A DNA stretch of 64,000 bases from positions 22,258,001 through 22,322,000 of the forward strand of contig NC_060060.1 of assembly GCF_020283565.1 (NCBI RefSeq). The letters run 5' to 3'. The position numbers were made by a program, and so were the translations under genes. The first letter of the stretch is position 1. Every line of letters begins with the position of its first letter. The stretch comes from Trifolium pratense. Lineage: Eukaryota; Streptophyta; Magnoliopsida; Fabales; Fabaceae. The notes beneath the pieces are model-generated. The model was given only the letters and a program-made list of their open reading frames with translations. It ran no database searches and was not told the origin of the DNA. Positions 1 to 11,733 of this stretch are shown here, piece by piece.

Positions 1-94
1 CATTCATAGATAATTAAAATAATAGTTATAGTAATAATAACATAAATAAACAAGCAGTGCAGGATAGGCGTACTAATTGATTTTACAAACACAC

Positions 95-3000
95 CTGCCT
101 ACAGCTCCTATAAAACACATCGTAAAGAGAGTTGCAAATAGAGTGAGTATGAGCTTGTCAAGTTTCCTCTCCAGTGTACTTCTTTTGGAGGGAACATTCA
201 TAGCATTCATCATCACCTGAAATGTATTCCAAATGTCATTGCAACAGTTTATGAACATTTACAGAAGGAAAACACACTGCTAATGCAACAAAGAATAAAA
301 ATAACTATAAAATATTATGAGGCAAATAATTCCAAGTAGTTTCATATAACTCAGTCAAGAGCCCAAATTAATCCGCACTTCCATCGAGAACTCATACAAA
401 TAGTACAGAAATCAATATCACCAAATGATAAGAACTATAGTGAAGTAAAACCTGCAAGTGGTGCTCACAATATTGAGATACCATTTCATAAACTTTAAAA
501 TAAATGCATAAATATCAAAACAACCATGAAGAAAGTGAATTTTACGTTGTTCTCTTCTTTCTACACACCATCTTCACCCAAAAGAATAATCACGGACATT
601 TGATATTGAGAGTTCTGTTAAGAAGTCCCACATCGGATGTGAGTTGGCATGGACATGGGTTTATAAGTAAGAGGCAATCCTTACCTTACAAGCCGGTTTT
701 GTAGGGTTGAGTTAGGCCCAACTCCTAATTCTAAGAAGTTCCAACTTTGGATAGTGATATGGCATTAAGAGTTTTATAAATGGAAGGAACCTCTCGTACA
801 GGCTGGTTTTGCAGGGTTAAGTTTGACTCAATCCAAATTATAAGATGGTATCAGAGTCTATCCTAAATCCGTTTGAGCTACTCATTGGCCACTTGGGTCA
901 CATGTTCAATTCTATGTGTGAGGGGGAGTATTAAATTTGAAAGTCACACATTGGATAGTGATATTTCCTAAAGAATTTTTATAAGTGAGAGGTATCCCTC
1001 ACCTTACAATCCTGTTTTGTGGGTTGAGTTAGGCTCAACCCGAATTTGAAGATGTATCATGTGAGAATTAAGAGATGAATCAAATGCTAATGACAATTGA
1101 TTCATGACAACATTAAACAAGTGAACAACAGTAATATGTTAGCACTACATCTCAGCAATCAATGTATTACACAATCACATTTTTATGACCATATTTTGAC
1201 CAAAAGCAAGATCAGAGACTAGAAAATTAAAAGAGGCGTCGATAAATCATCATTTAGCATCATCTCATAGTAGAAACCTTTGTTTCATGTCCTGTGAAAA
1301 TAACAACCCCGACAATATGTCCTGTATTCCTGAGGCTGCATCCCTGAAAAAGGAGGAGATTTCAACATGTCAATACCAGTTTGGTTACACGAGTAGTACA
1401 AAACATCAGTATTTGTCAATGTTATTAAGCAATGTATAAAGTTTTAAAAAAATCTAATGAAGAAGTGAAGAGAATAAAAAAAATATGTCATACTCGCAAC
1501 AGAAGTTGATTTGGACTGAGAGGAATTGTTTGGTCTTGAATTATAAGATTTCCAGTGAAGGTATACAATGAATTGTTTGGCTGTTCACACTGAATTTCAC
1601 CTGCAAGTTGTTTAAGAAACAACACGTAACAAATTAGAACTAAATGTGAAGTTTTGCAAAAAGCATGGTGACTGTTGGTGTTTTGAGTAGCAGTAGGAAG
1701 AAAGGAGAATATTGCCTCTTAAGTTTTAATTATCAAATGAGAAAATGGTTACACAAGAGAGCTATTCTCTCCTCACAATTGATATCTAGTCAATACATGT
1801 ATTTTCCAAAAGATCCCTAAAACAGAAAGGAAAGTCTTGTTTATAAACTTTCTAAACAGACTCAAGTACAGGGATCTATAACAGAAAAAAAAAAAAAAAA
1901 ACTAACTAATTATAACTACCATAAAAAAAAAACTAAACAACCTATGCGAAAGTGTAAACTAATTCCTATTTCTTAACCTCCTGTGAAAGACCTGCAGAGT
2001 CCTTTTTGTTGGGTCATTACTGTCTTGCCTAACAATAACTGTGACCCTTATCAATCTGATTTCTGATATTAATTGTGACGAACACCTAGGAAAGACACTC
2101 TTGAAAAGCAGCACAAAGTTCTGTGGAGTATGGACAATCACAATTTAGGAGTTCCTAAAAACTTGGGGAAAATTTACCAGCATAGTACAAGTCAATAATC
2201 AGCCAGAGAGAAAAACTAGGATTTTTGTGGCCAGAGTTGGTGCTCGGCCAATGAACAGGAGAGACACAATGAGAAAGAATTTCTAGATTTCTGGAACATT
2301 GGAATAGTGACAGAATTAGGCCCCTGATGATGGTAACACTATAAATTAGAATAACATGTTGACATGAAGTATTTGAGAGAAACTGTGTCTGTTGGCTGTA
2401 ACCGTTCTTTTTTCTGTAGTGTGATGGTGATCAATCACAGAGCTACTCAACAGGTAACTCACATCCTAATTGTGAGCTAACAATCAGAAATTGTCATAAT
2501 TACAGTTAAATGTGTAATAAAATAAGTATTTTGACATAAATGCCAATATTCAAACTGATTATGTGTGAAGTTCTTACTTTTAGCTTATAGAAAGAAGAAA
2601 AATGTGTGAAGATCAAAAAAAATTAGGTAACTACTATATTCATTAATAATTACCATTAAAATGTCTCATACAATACTTTACCATGAACAAATTAATGATA
2701 TTAAAAATAAAAAGTTTCCCGCTGCCCATAGTCTATAGGTTTCCCACTTATGTCATTCTCGTGGAAAAGAAAGCTATGGATACTACTAACTTGTACTAAT
2801 GTGGTTAAAGCATTTGATCCAAGAGTTGACCTTTTGTGAGATAGGTTTTATGGAACTTGTTTATGATAACTGATGATATTAAAATATTACTTATTCTTCA
2901 ATATAGGAATAATTTGTAAATATACCCTAGCGTATCCTAGAATGTTCTTAGCATAGCATATTCCGTAGCACATATTCCTTTTGTAATTAATGCTCTTAAT

Positions 3001-6000
3001 TGTAGAATTGCTATATAATAGAATGTCCGTGATGCTCTTTAGACACATGGTTTCATCATATGCCTCTCATATTCTCTTACTTTTCTCCCTTTCAATAATA
3101 ACAATCAACTTTGTATCTCTCTTCAAATGCAATCTTACATAAAATAACTAAACATATAGAAGTTGATTTTATTTCATTTCATACAACGAAAGATCTTCCT
3201 AAGCATCATGGTGACATGTGTATATTCCAAAGATCAATTATGAGATCCTAGGTTAGCATACATATATGATCCAGGTAGTGGGGAGTCTTAGTCGTAATCA
3301 TAATTAGTTTTCTTTCCCATTATTATACTTTCCTCCAATTTTCCGATACACTTTAGTAGTTACTATAAAATCCTGGGCTGATCGATTTGATCCCAAAATT
3401 CAGGGATCTCAGACATCGTTTCTCTTGAGCATATATATTTGTTCAATTTTTTAAAAACAATACAACAAATTTTCAAATTCAACTATAAGGAGTTCGGATT
3501 TGGATCCTCTAAAGTGAGTAAACTGTAAAGTGAGGAAATCAAGGGTTGTGATTGTAACAACCACATAATTTGTTATGATTTAGCTAAAATATCTACTTTT
3601 GATTTATTAATTAACGATTGATATTATTTACTTTACACTCTAAAGTGAATCACTCACTTTAGAGGAGCCAGATTCAAGGAGTTCATAATAAATTAATAAT
3701 GATTCATACACGGTGGAAGTTTAAGGATAATCTCTACACTCGAGTACTCAAATAGAGTCAAACAGGATTAATGCAAGAACAATTAGTTTTACCACCAATG
3801 CTAGAAAGGAAAATTGGAGATAAAAAAAGTAGTTGGTGGTAGGTTCATCAAGTATTCTTGAATAACAAATCAAATGCACAACATAGAATCACAAGTATAA
3901 GGCTTGTACCAAAAAAAAAAAAAAAGAATCACAAGTATAAGGTTAATCAATGATGATGCTCAGAAAACATGGGTCAGTCAATAAATTTGAACCTTTAAAT
4001 TCAGAGGCCTTCTCTGGAGTCACGTAATCCCAAGTCTTTTCCAATGCTTTTCTGATCTTCAAATTGGTTTCTCCATCCAAATTAGCAGTCTATAACCCAA
4101 AACCCGGGATTAATAAACGGCATGGCTGCGCAAAGAATGTCAAAACAACAAATTTTCAGATTGAAATCAATGAATACACCTCAATGTAGCAGACACCATC
4201 AACATTTGTACTAGCTAGGAAAAGCAAATCCGCAGGAATGAATCCATCCTGCTTAACCTGCAACAAAGAACAAAGTTATCATAATCACAATGAAGTCAAT
4301 AAAAGCAGTTTGAGAAAATGAATCGCAGTGGACTCAGATTACACAACTGCAACCAAAACTGACAAGAACAATTTTTTGGTACAAAACATAAACATTTTAA
4401 AATATTGACAAAGGAATTTGATAACATAAAGATATTTGGTTTATTTCCCCAGTCAGTTTTCAAAAGACCAATGTTAAAGGAAAACCCAAAAAAATATTTC
4501 AGCTCAGAAGGGAACACACTTCAATATGCAAATAAAATCCCACATGAGCACATACTTAACAAGAATTACAACCACATTGAAAAGAGATCATTCTTACTAA
4601 TGTCTAATATTGAATCACACAAAGCTGGAAAAACAATTGTCATCTAGATATAGGTCGGGGATGATAATAACGGATTTCTCGTACAAGATAATGAGAAATT
4701 TATCAGATGTAGGAGGATAAAGCATTACTTTGAACATGTAAAACGGAGATTGTAGCCAAAAATATTACTCCCTCTATGCCTAATTTTTATACCTTTAAGC
4801 TTTTGACACACATATTAAAAAACAATAAATTTAGACAAATATAGATTGTCTCCTTAATTTGTTTTATAGAGGTAAAATTCATTTAATGCATGTTTTTGGT
4901 TATGTATGGATACAAAGGGATAAACATGTTTAATTGTGTCTTGGTTTCCTAAAACAATCAAAGATTTGGGGCAAAAATAAAAAAGATAAAAAGACTAAAG
5001 ATTAGGGATGGAGGGAGTATAATCAACAAGCAATTTGAAAGCATACAACCTATTACCATTTTACTAATACAGATACCCTTGTAAGCAGAAGTTCAAATGC
5101 AAATATGTCAATAAAATCTTAACATAGACTGCCCTCACCTTAACAATGTCGCCAACTTGCAGTTTTTTCCACGGTATAGACACCCATTCTTTATCTTGCA
5201 AAACATGTACCCTGTTATTGTTTATGGCCATGTCATTTTGAAACCGTTTCTGTTGACCACAATTTAAGAAAACTAAATAAATCATCTGAATAATTTATAA
5301 TGTGTAACTTGTATTACTCAACAACATTGTACAAATTTATACAAGAGAGAATCTATCTAAAAAAGGAAAATAAGAAAAAGAAACTACCAAGACTAGGGAA
5401 CTAAATCAAAGGTAATAGACAGAAATATTGAAATAATAATATTGATTATGATTATAATCAACGAAATCAATAAGAGGAATAGAGACACATTGCTACTTCC
5501 ATGATCATAATGAAGGTCGACAATATTTAATTAAGGATGCCATTTCAAAAATTCAAGATATTAGGTCGTCACCATGTAAGAAGGGAAACCTTGACACAAC
5601 AGATGGAGTTGATACTGTGACTAGAAGATCATGAGTTCGAGTCATGAAATCTACCTCGTACAAATGTAAGGTAAAGCTTCCCACAGCAGACTTCCAATGG
5701 GTTCAACCCTTGAGTGAACCCTACCAATGGAAGGAGCTTTGTATCACTAGGTTACCCTTTTTTATGAGTTCATAACCATGTTTCTTCTTGGCATTTAAAA
5801 TAATAAATACTTCAAGACAAAAGAAAATACAAGGATTATGGAGGTAAAGGGATACTGCATAATGAAAGAGGGAAAATAAACAAGGAAAAATAGAAAAGAC
5901 AAGAAAAACTGTCCAGTCAATTGGCACCTGTTACTGAAAACTGTTAATTTTTTATTAAGTTACAAGTAAACTGTCCAATCAAAGGGCACATGTTACAGAA

Positions 6001-9000
6001 ACCTGTTAATTTTTTATGAAGTTACAAGTAAACTGCATAATAAAATGTTTATTTCTACCTAACTTTCTCCTATATGACCGTTGTTTGGAATTTTCAACAA
6101 AATGCTACCGGAAAGATGAAACCAGAGTCCCCTTAACCTCAAAAACTTAGGGAAAACGTATATAAACAATAAAAATGCACATGGAAAGAAAATAGCATTC
6201 TCACCCAATCCTCAAATGCTTCCTTAATAAGAGAGAGGAGAAGCACCATAGATAGAGGAAGCACATTAGTGATCGGAGACACAGGGCTACAGCATCAGAA
6301 AATATATAATTACATCAGAAAACATCAGAAGATATATAATTACTAATAACTACACTTGTTCATTTTTAATAAAGCAATTGTACAGATTTTTATTTGCGGA
6401 AAATTACAAATGCGCAGAGAAAATAATACGGATCACAACAAGCAGAAGCAGATCAAGTACATATTACTGATAGTCACCTTCACAATAATTAAAGCAAGAC
6501 AGAGAAACATAACGCAAAGACAAAGTAAAACGAGACAAAGTAATAAGTCGTATAAGGGACAGAGTATCATAGATTCAACGGAAAAATTACAATCAAAATC
6601 AATTGAATACTAAGGATCTGTTTTATGTATAAAAGAATATTGGACTAGACAGAGCAAGAGTAATTATTCCATGTTTGATTTAAGTAGTGGAAAGACACAA
6701 CAAAAAAGTGGATGAGGAACAACACAAAAACCCAATATCTTGTTAGTCAGTAAACCACAGAACAACTAATTCTGTCATAAACGAACAAATCAAAAGACAA
6801 AAGTATGTGTTCCTTCCTACTTAATAATTGTGTCCTCTCTTTTATCTCTCTCTTATCTCTATATAAAGAATAAAATGTCACCAAAACAAAATACACACAC
6901 ACACCATCCAATATTATTGTTATTATTTATATGAAACAATGTAATAACGTAAAAGTAAACTATAATGTTTGCTGCTGTTCCATTATTAGTATGTATGTAT
7001 ATGTATGTGTATGTGTATACTACATATTAATTATATGATTACATTATATATTGTAAAAAATATTGTAGTAAACTTCACATCATTTCGTTTGAATTGTCCA
7101 TTGTCCACCAAATAACAAAAAGAACAAGGAGTTACTCTTTGTCCTGTTACTCAAGGATTTACCCCGTGTTGTTCTTCTTGTCTTGTGTTTTAATGAGTAT
7201 CAAAAACATCCTAGAAGTTGCTAAAAATTCGACATGACATCTAACAAAGCTTCATATAGAGCAGTTCAACGAGTGTGAATGGGTGGATTTAGACTTACTC
7301 CAACATTTACTTAGAGATGTGACCTGTGGTTTTTATATAGCTTGGGAAACACCCACCTTACAAGCCGGTTTTCTAAGGATGAATTAGGCATAACATAAAA
7401 TCTAACAAGAAAATAAATCACTCCTTTTATCCTTCAGTCAGTATACCCTTTTCTCACAATTAAACTTGCGAGTAGCAAAACAACCATATAACAGTGAGTT
7501 TAACTAACATGTACGTACCTGATTGGTGTGGTAGACAAAATTGAGATAGTAAGAAAATAGAGATTAGCAACCCGCCTGAACTGCAGGATAAACAGAAATT
7601 TCCATCTTTAGTTAAATAAAAGAATTGTTTAGTTAGCAACAAATTGAACTCATTGACTCATACAAAACAGGATAAATTGATGTCAGCACAAAAAACAGTA
7701 GTAAATTATTGACTCCAAATTCACATATTTTAAAACAAGACCTAAAAGCCAAATATTTGTGCCAAATAAATTAAAAAAACCATTGGACTCCACCACCATG
7801 GTTTTGCTTTAATGGTGACTGAAAGAAAGCTAATTTAAGATTAACGAATTATAAAAAAGATGGTAAGATGAACAAAATGCCTTAAACAATCATAAAAAAG
7901 TGATACTCCTGGGTTGGCATTCTTAATACAACATCTACTTCGAACCAACCAGACAGATCTAATAAAATGTTTAAAAACAGATTCATAAAAATTGCAAAAT
8001 CTGAAAAGTGTTCAAATATATGATACCATAAAGACAATAGGCATGCCATCTGCAATAACCATCTATGTACTTCGAAAATCAGCTGATGAATATAGCTTTA
8101 GCACAGTGCAACAATTCTTATAATGGCTAACCAAGCTTGTAACTTTCCGATAACTAATTGAATGCATCACACTGCCAAGAATTAAAATAAAAAATCTTAA
8201 AAGTAACTTACCTGTTCAAACAATCCTTTTGGCAAAAAAGTGAAAAAGTTGTACTTTGTAGTGGATATTGAATTGCCCTGGCATAATGTATAACAGTTAA
8301 TAAAAATTCTCAAGTATAAGTATGAACATACAATATAATTTAACCCATGAAGCAGAAATCCCAAAAACAGAAAATTAGTGAACTTATTTCAATGAAATGG
8401 CACTCAATTTCATTTTAGTATGTTCATAATTGTGCTTGATTGAAGCTACATTCTTAAACGATTTTCCTGTGCAATTTGCCAGGCAACTTTCTTTCAAGTT
8501 TCAACCAATCAACCAATAAGTTCAGTAAAAGAACCAAAGAAAAAGATACTAAAAGTTGATTAAGCAGTGCAAAATATATCACAAAGAAGAATGTTATTAT
8601 TATTAGTACCATGTTTAGTTCATAGAGAAAATGGCTTTTCACTCCCAAATACAAATTATATGTTACTATCATTAACAGGGTAGCTCAATTGATAAAATCT
8701 AAAACCCAATCCCCGCTTTCCACACTCAACAAAAAAAAAAAGTGGCATATGAATGAATGAACCAGAAAAAGTGGCACATCTCAAATCAAACCAGAAAAAG
8801 AAGGGAAAAAATAAGTTCTTGTACTAAGCAGTTCTTGTATAGCTCAATTATTCCCGCCAAAGTACTTACTCCATCCCATATTAATTTTCACATTAGCAAA
8901 AGAAGAAAAATGTCTCAAAATAAATATCAATTAAATTTATGTTTTCCATGTAATATTATTAATTTTATTTCCAATTCTACCTCAAATTGATACTACCATA

Positions 9001-9586
9001 TACATTATTCTCAAGTTCATTATGCTCAATTATGCATTTATAATTCAGTCCATAAATCCTAGCTCAACCGGTAAAAATGCCGAAATTGCAGTGCGGACGC
9101 CATGACCGGGGTTCAACCCCGGTCCCTCACCTTTGTGAGTTTTAAATGACTTTTCCATTTTGTCTATCAACAAAAAAAAAAAAAAAAAAAAAAATTCATA
9201 TAAAAGTGTGCCAGTGTAAAGAGTTTTTACACTATCAATCATATCATTAGAAATGTTACTTTTATAACATAATAACCACTTCAAAAATCACACATAATTT
9301 GTTTACACCATCACCATTAGTGTATGAAAATTAAACCCTAATGTTTAATACTTAATAATAATCATCATAAAATAACAATGTAACACTGAATAATAACATC
9401 GATGAAGGAGTAATAAAGAAAATAGAAAGAACGAACGAAAAGTGCATGGTAATGAAGAAAACGAACCTTGAATCGAGCGACGTGATTGGCTTGACGATCG
9501 TTACAGAAGATTGTGCGGTTACCGGGAGCTTGTGGCTTGACTCGGCCGAGTCGAAAATTTCGAGATGAAGGAATGTGTTGGTTCAT
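95..9586 (-). CDS. ALA3: P4-type phospholipid-transporting ATPase, ALA3-like, 5' part of gene (exons 1-10)
   Basis: Membrane lipid flippase that uses ATP to move phospholipids to the cytosolic leaflet; the plant ALA3 relatives act in the secretory pathway. Exons on the minus strand, all in phase with GT-AG borders: 9467-9586, 8212-8277, 7519-7580, 6205-6286, 5139-5249, 4180-4257, 3993-4089, 1494-1600, 1278-1343 and 95-216, about 304 codons. The start at 9586 opens with [11 protein letters not shown], followed by [16 protein letters not shown], the typical ALA3 N-terminus. Visible parts are the M1-M2 hydrophobic segments (exons 2-4), the actuator-domain DGET dephosphorylation motif (residues about 178-181), FTGHETK, and [15 protein letters not shown] leading into M3. 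The family is about 1,200 residues long, so the phosphorylation and nucleotide domains lie beyond the left edge. Exon 9 reads NTGHIVG where Arabidopsis, from memory, has NTEYIVG. Introns hold many small transposons. ALA3 rather than another ALA is a judgement from remembered sequence. Confidence 0.9.
616..1060 (+). mobile_element. TRIM-like LTR element with three LTR-related segments, in ALA3-like intron 9
   Basis: Three related segments (about 616-735, 736-843 and 931-1060) share a 'CCCACATCGG'-type start, a 'TTTATAAGTGAGAGG' block and a 'TTGTAGGGTTGAGTTAGG' end. Between the second and third lie a primer-binding-like site at 846-857 (TGGTATCAGAGT, complementary to initiator Met tRNA) and a purine-rich tract near 917-930. 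There is no coding capacity. This is the layout of a small non-autonomous LTR retroelement in which one LTR has been duplicated. A similar LTR scrap lies at about 7300-7400 in intron 3. Confidence 0.65.
3496..3675. repeat. Mutator-like MITE with 9-bp target duplication (ALA3-like intron 7)
   Basis: A 180-bp element with inverted ends (GGATTTGGATCCTCTAAAG against GAATCTGGCTCCTCTAAAG on the other strand). It is flanked by an exact 9-bp direct repeat AAGGAGTTC at 3487-3495 and 3676-3684, the duplication size of Mutator-like transposons. No coding capacity. Confidence 0.8.
4768..5017. repeat. Stowaway-type MITE (ALA3-like intron 5)
   Basis: A 250-bp element with termini CTCCCTCTATGCCTAAT and its inverted counterpart ATTAGGGATGGAGGGAG, flanked by TA on both sides. 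These are the Stowaway (Tc1/mariner-derived) terminal consensus and target duplication. Confidence 0.8.
5590..5740 (+). repeat. Possible tRNA-derived SINE fragment (ALA3-like intron 4)
   Basis: A stretch containing a box-B-like GAGTTCGAGTCATG near 5633-5646 preceded by a weak box-A-like region. There is no clear poly(A) tail or target duplication, so this is a weak call. Confidence 0.3.
9045..9194 (+). repeat. tRNA-derived SINE with poly(A) tail (ALA3-like intron 1)
   Basis: Box A (TAGCTCAACCGG, about 9060) and box B (GGGGTTCAACCCC, about 9108-9122) of a tRNA-like RNA polymerase III promoter are followed by a unique body and a run of A from about 9171. A shorter relative (TAGCTCAATTG with a poly(A) end) lies at about 8679-8740. 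Sequence from about 9195 to 9350 looks like an eroded MITE of the same type as 33497-33680. Confidence 0.65.
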
Positions 9587-10193
9587 TGTGGAAACTCGAT
9601 CGATCGATCGAAGAAAGAATGAAGAAGATGAAGATTACGGTTACGTTTGATACTAATTTTATGCGTTTGGTTCAAATTGAACCGTACATTGTTCGTTTCG
9701 GTTTATTATTATGTGGCAAATATGAAGAGGCGCTGAAACTGAAAGCGAAACCACAGAGAAAGAGAAAGAGAGAGAGATTCGTAATTTGTTATTCTTCTTC
9801 TCGCGTTCTTGCATTTTTTTGCCATATTACAATACTATCCACGTTCTTGCACGGTTTCGATCGTTGATTTGATATTGGACGCTCTAAATTTAAATTGAGT
9901 ATTATACATTAAATTGATTTCAACCATCGATTGAAAAGTGAGCGGTTTAGATCTATTACAACACCTATTATAACAATGTGCGATTGAATTGTGATTAATT
10001 GGATACAATTAATAATGATTAACTACAAATAATTAAGTGTATATTTGAACATAAATTGTGATTAATGAATATTACGTATATTCAATGACTTCGAAAAAAA
10101 TGTATATTCAAGGACCAAGTTAGGAATTAAATGAAGTGAAAATATCAATAACAGGAAATTAAAGTTTGACTTGTCACACTTTAAAAACTATTT
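9587..10193. other. ALA3-like 5' UTR and promoter region
   Basis: Directly upstream (minus strand) of the ALA3-like start codon. On the minus strand it carries a CT-rich tract (complement of AGAGAAAGAGAAAGAGAGAG at about 9757-9777), common in plant 5' leaders. No clear TATA box was identified. The rest is AT-rich intergenic sequence. Confidence 0.4.
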
Positions 10194-10457
10194 CTTCCGA
10201 CCTCTTTTGTAAGCAAATATGCTCATTTGTATATTTATTAATGAGTTACTTTTTTTTTCTTCTTGATTTTATGTAAAGTTTCTATTACCATTCCTAAAAT
10301 GACCTTAAATTGATATTGAAACTCTACAATCATTTTAAAAAGTAGAACAATTAATGAGGGTAATTTTGGAAGAATAAACTTGATTTTGGTAACTTTTACT
10401 TATATTTAAGTCCGAAAGTTTTTATTGACTTTTGCTTATAAATAAAGTCGGATGGAG
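10194..10457. repeat. Stowaway-like foldback MITE
   Basis: Inverted ends of the type CTTCCGACCTCTTTTGTAAGC and, on the other strand, CTCCATCCGACTTTATTTATAAGC. It belongs to the same family as the longer foldback at 63265-63817. Boundaries are approximate. Confidence 0.6.
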
Positions 10458-10743
10458 TATAATTTAGCAAAAATTGTGTTCTCAACTATCAAAATAAAGA
10501 AATGAAAGACACAAAAGATTGACACGAAAATTTATTACGATTCATCTAATGTGGGATAGTTCAATCCTTACAATTAGGGGCAAATCTATTCACAGCTGAC
10601 GGGGTGCAGCTACACACCCTGAACCTTGAAAAATTGTATATATTAATCCTATGTTTTTTCATTTTGAACCCCCTGAAAAATCAATGATCCATTCCTAAGT
10701 CTTCACACACTCTCACTAGAAGAAAAGGATGAAGCAAAAACTG

Positions 10744-11278
10744 TGTTATGGAATGGGCCAAGAGTTATCCCAAATATAGTCCTGTCGGATTATGGGGCAT
10801 GGCCCAATAAGATAAGGCCTCCCTATACACGTCAGCATATAACGTGGCCTCCCCGACTCGTCACTACCGCACGGATATCACGTGCCCATTGCTCATCGCC
10901 ACCTGAATCCCTTGAGCTTATCTATTAATTATCCCTACATAGCGGAACGGCTCCAACCAGGATATGGGCAACAACTGCTTTTCCTATGATATAGGACATA
11001 TCCTGGCAGTCGAGTCTATTGGGCCTGCTCATTCCAGCCCATTAGACCGACCTTTGGTCCAGCGCCGGGGGCAACTATATAAGGCAACTATATAAGCTCT
11101 CCTATACAGGAGAGCCAAGTATTGAATTCTCTACACTCTCTCTTCTCTTATACCTCTCGTTCTCTTGACTTACGCATCGGAGTGCCTGCAGGTACAATCC
11201 CCCCCCTCCAGTAGATGAATTACTGCTCAGTGAACGATTGCTGGACATCACACCTATTCTGATCAACAGGTTAGATCA
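10744..11278 (+). mobile_element. Solo LTR of a Ty3/gypsy-type retrotransposon
   Basis: A 535-bp segment starting TGTTATGG and ending GATCA, flanked by an exact 5-bp direct repeat AACTG at 10739-10743 and 11279-11283. Internal LTR signals are a doubled TATA region (two ACTATATAAG copies at about 11073-11096) and, downstream, CTTACGCATCGGAGTGCCTGC, a block common near the end of plant gypsy LTRs. No internal domain is attached, so this is a solo LTR left by recombination between two LTRs. It is more GC-rich than its surroundings. Confidence 0.85.
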
Positions 11279-11283
11279 AACTG

Positions 11284-11733
11284 AGTATCATCAACAACAT
11301 TAAACATAGCCGACAAACTGCAAAGTAGGAAATGAAAGAATGGAGGAGATAGAAGAAGTCTAAAACTGACCGTCGCTTTTCTCCTATTCATTCATTCATC
11401 ATCATCATAATAAAACAATTTAGGGTTGTATCTTTATTATGGGTTGTGCCTTATGTTTCTTTTGAAGTCCAAACCGTTTTTGTCCATGAAGAAAAAATAA
11501 GATGGAAAAGTTATGCTAAGAGACATGTAGTGCCATTCATATTTTTTATTTCATTCCAAACATTTTTTTTTGTTAGTTCCAAATGTTTTTTTTAATATAA
11601 GAGCATATACACAGCTACAACACTATATTTTAGTTTAGTAAAAGAAAAACTATATTTTAGTAGTATTATAATTTTTTATTTTATTGAAATGTTATAATAT
11701 TATTATCTATATATATATATATATACACGTAAA
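11284..11733. other. Intergenic stretch without recognisable gene
   Basis: AT-rich sequence ending in a short (TA)n tract at about 11706-11724. Nothing coding or clearly repetitive was recognised apart from that. Confidence 0.4.

Noticed and set aside
10743..10928. Plus-strand frame of 61 codons
   Set aside because: Lies within the solo LTR and has no protein-like features.
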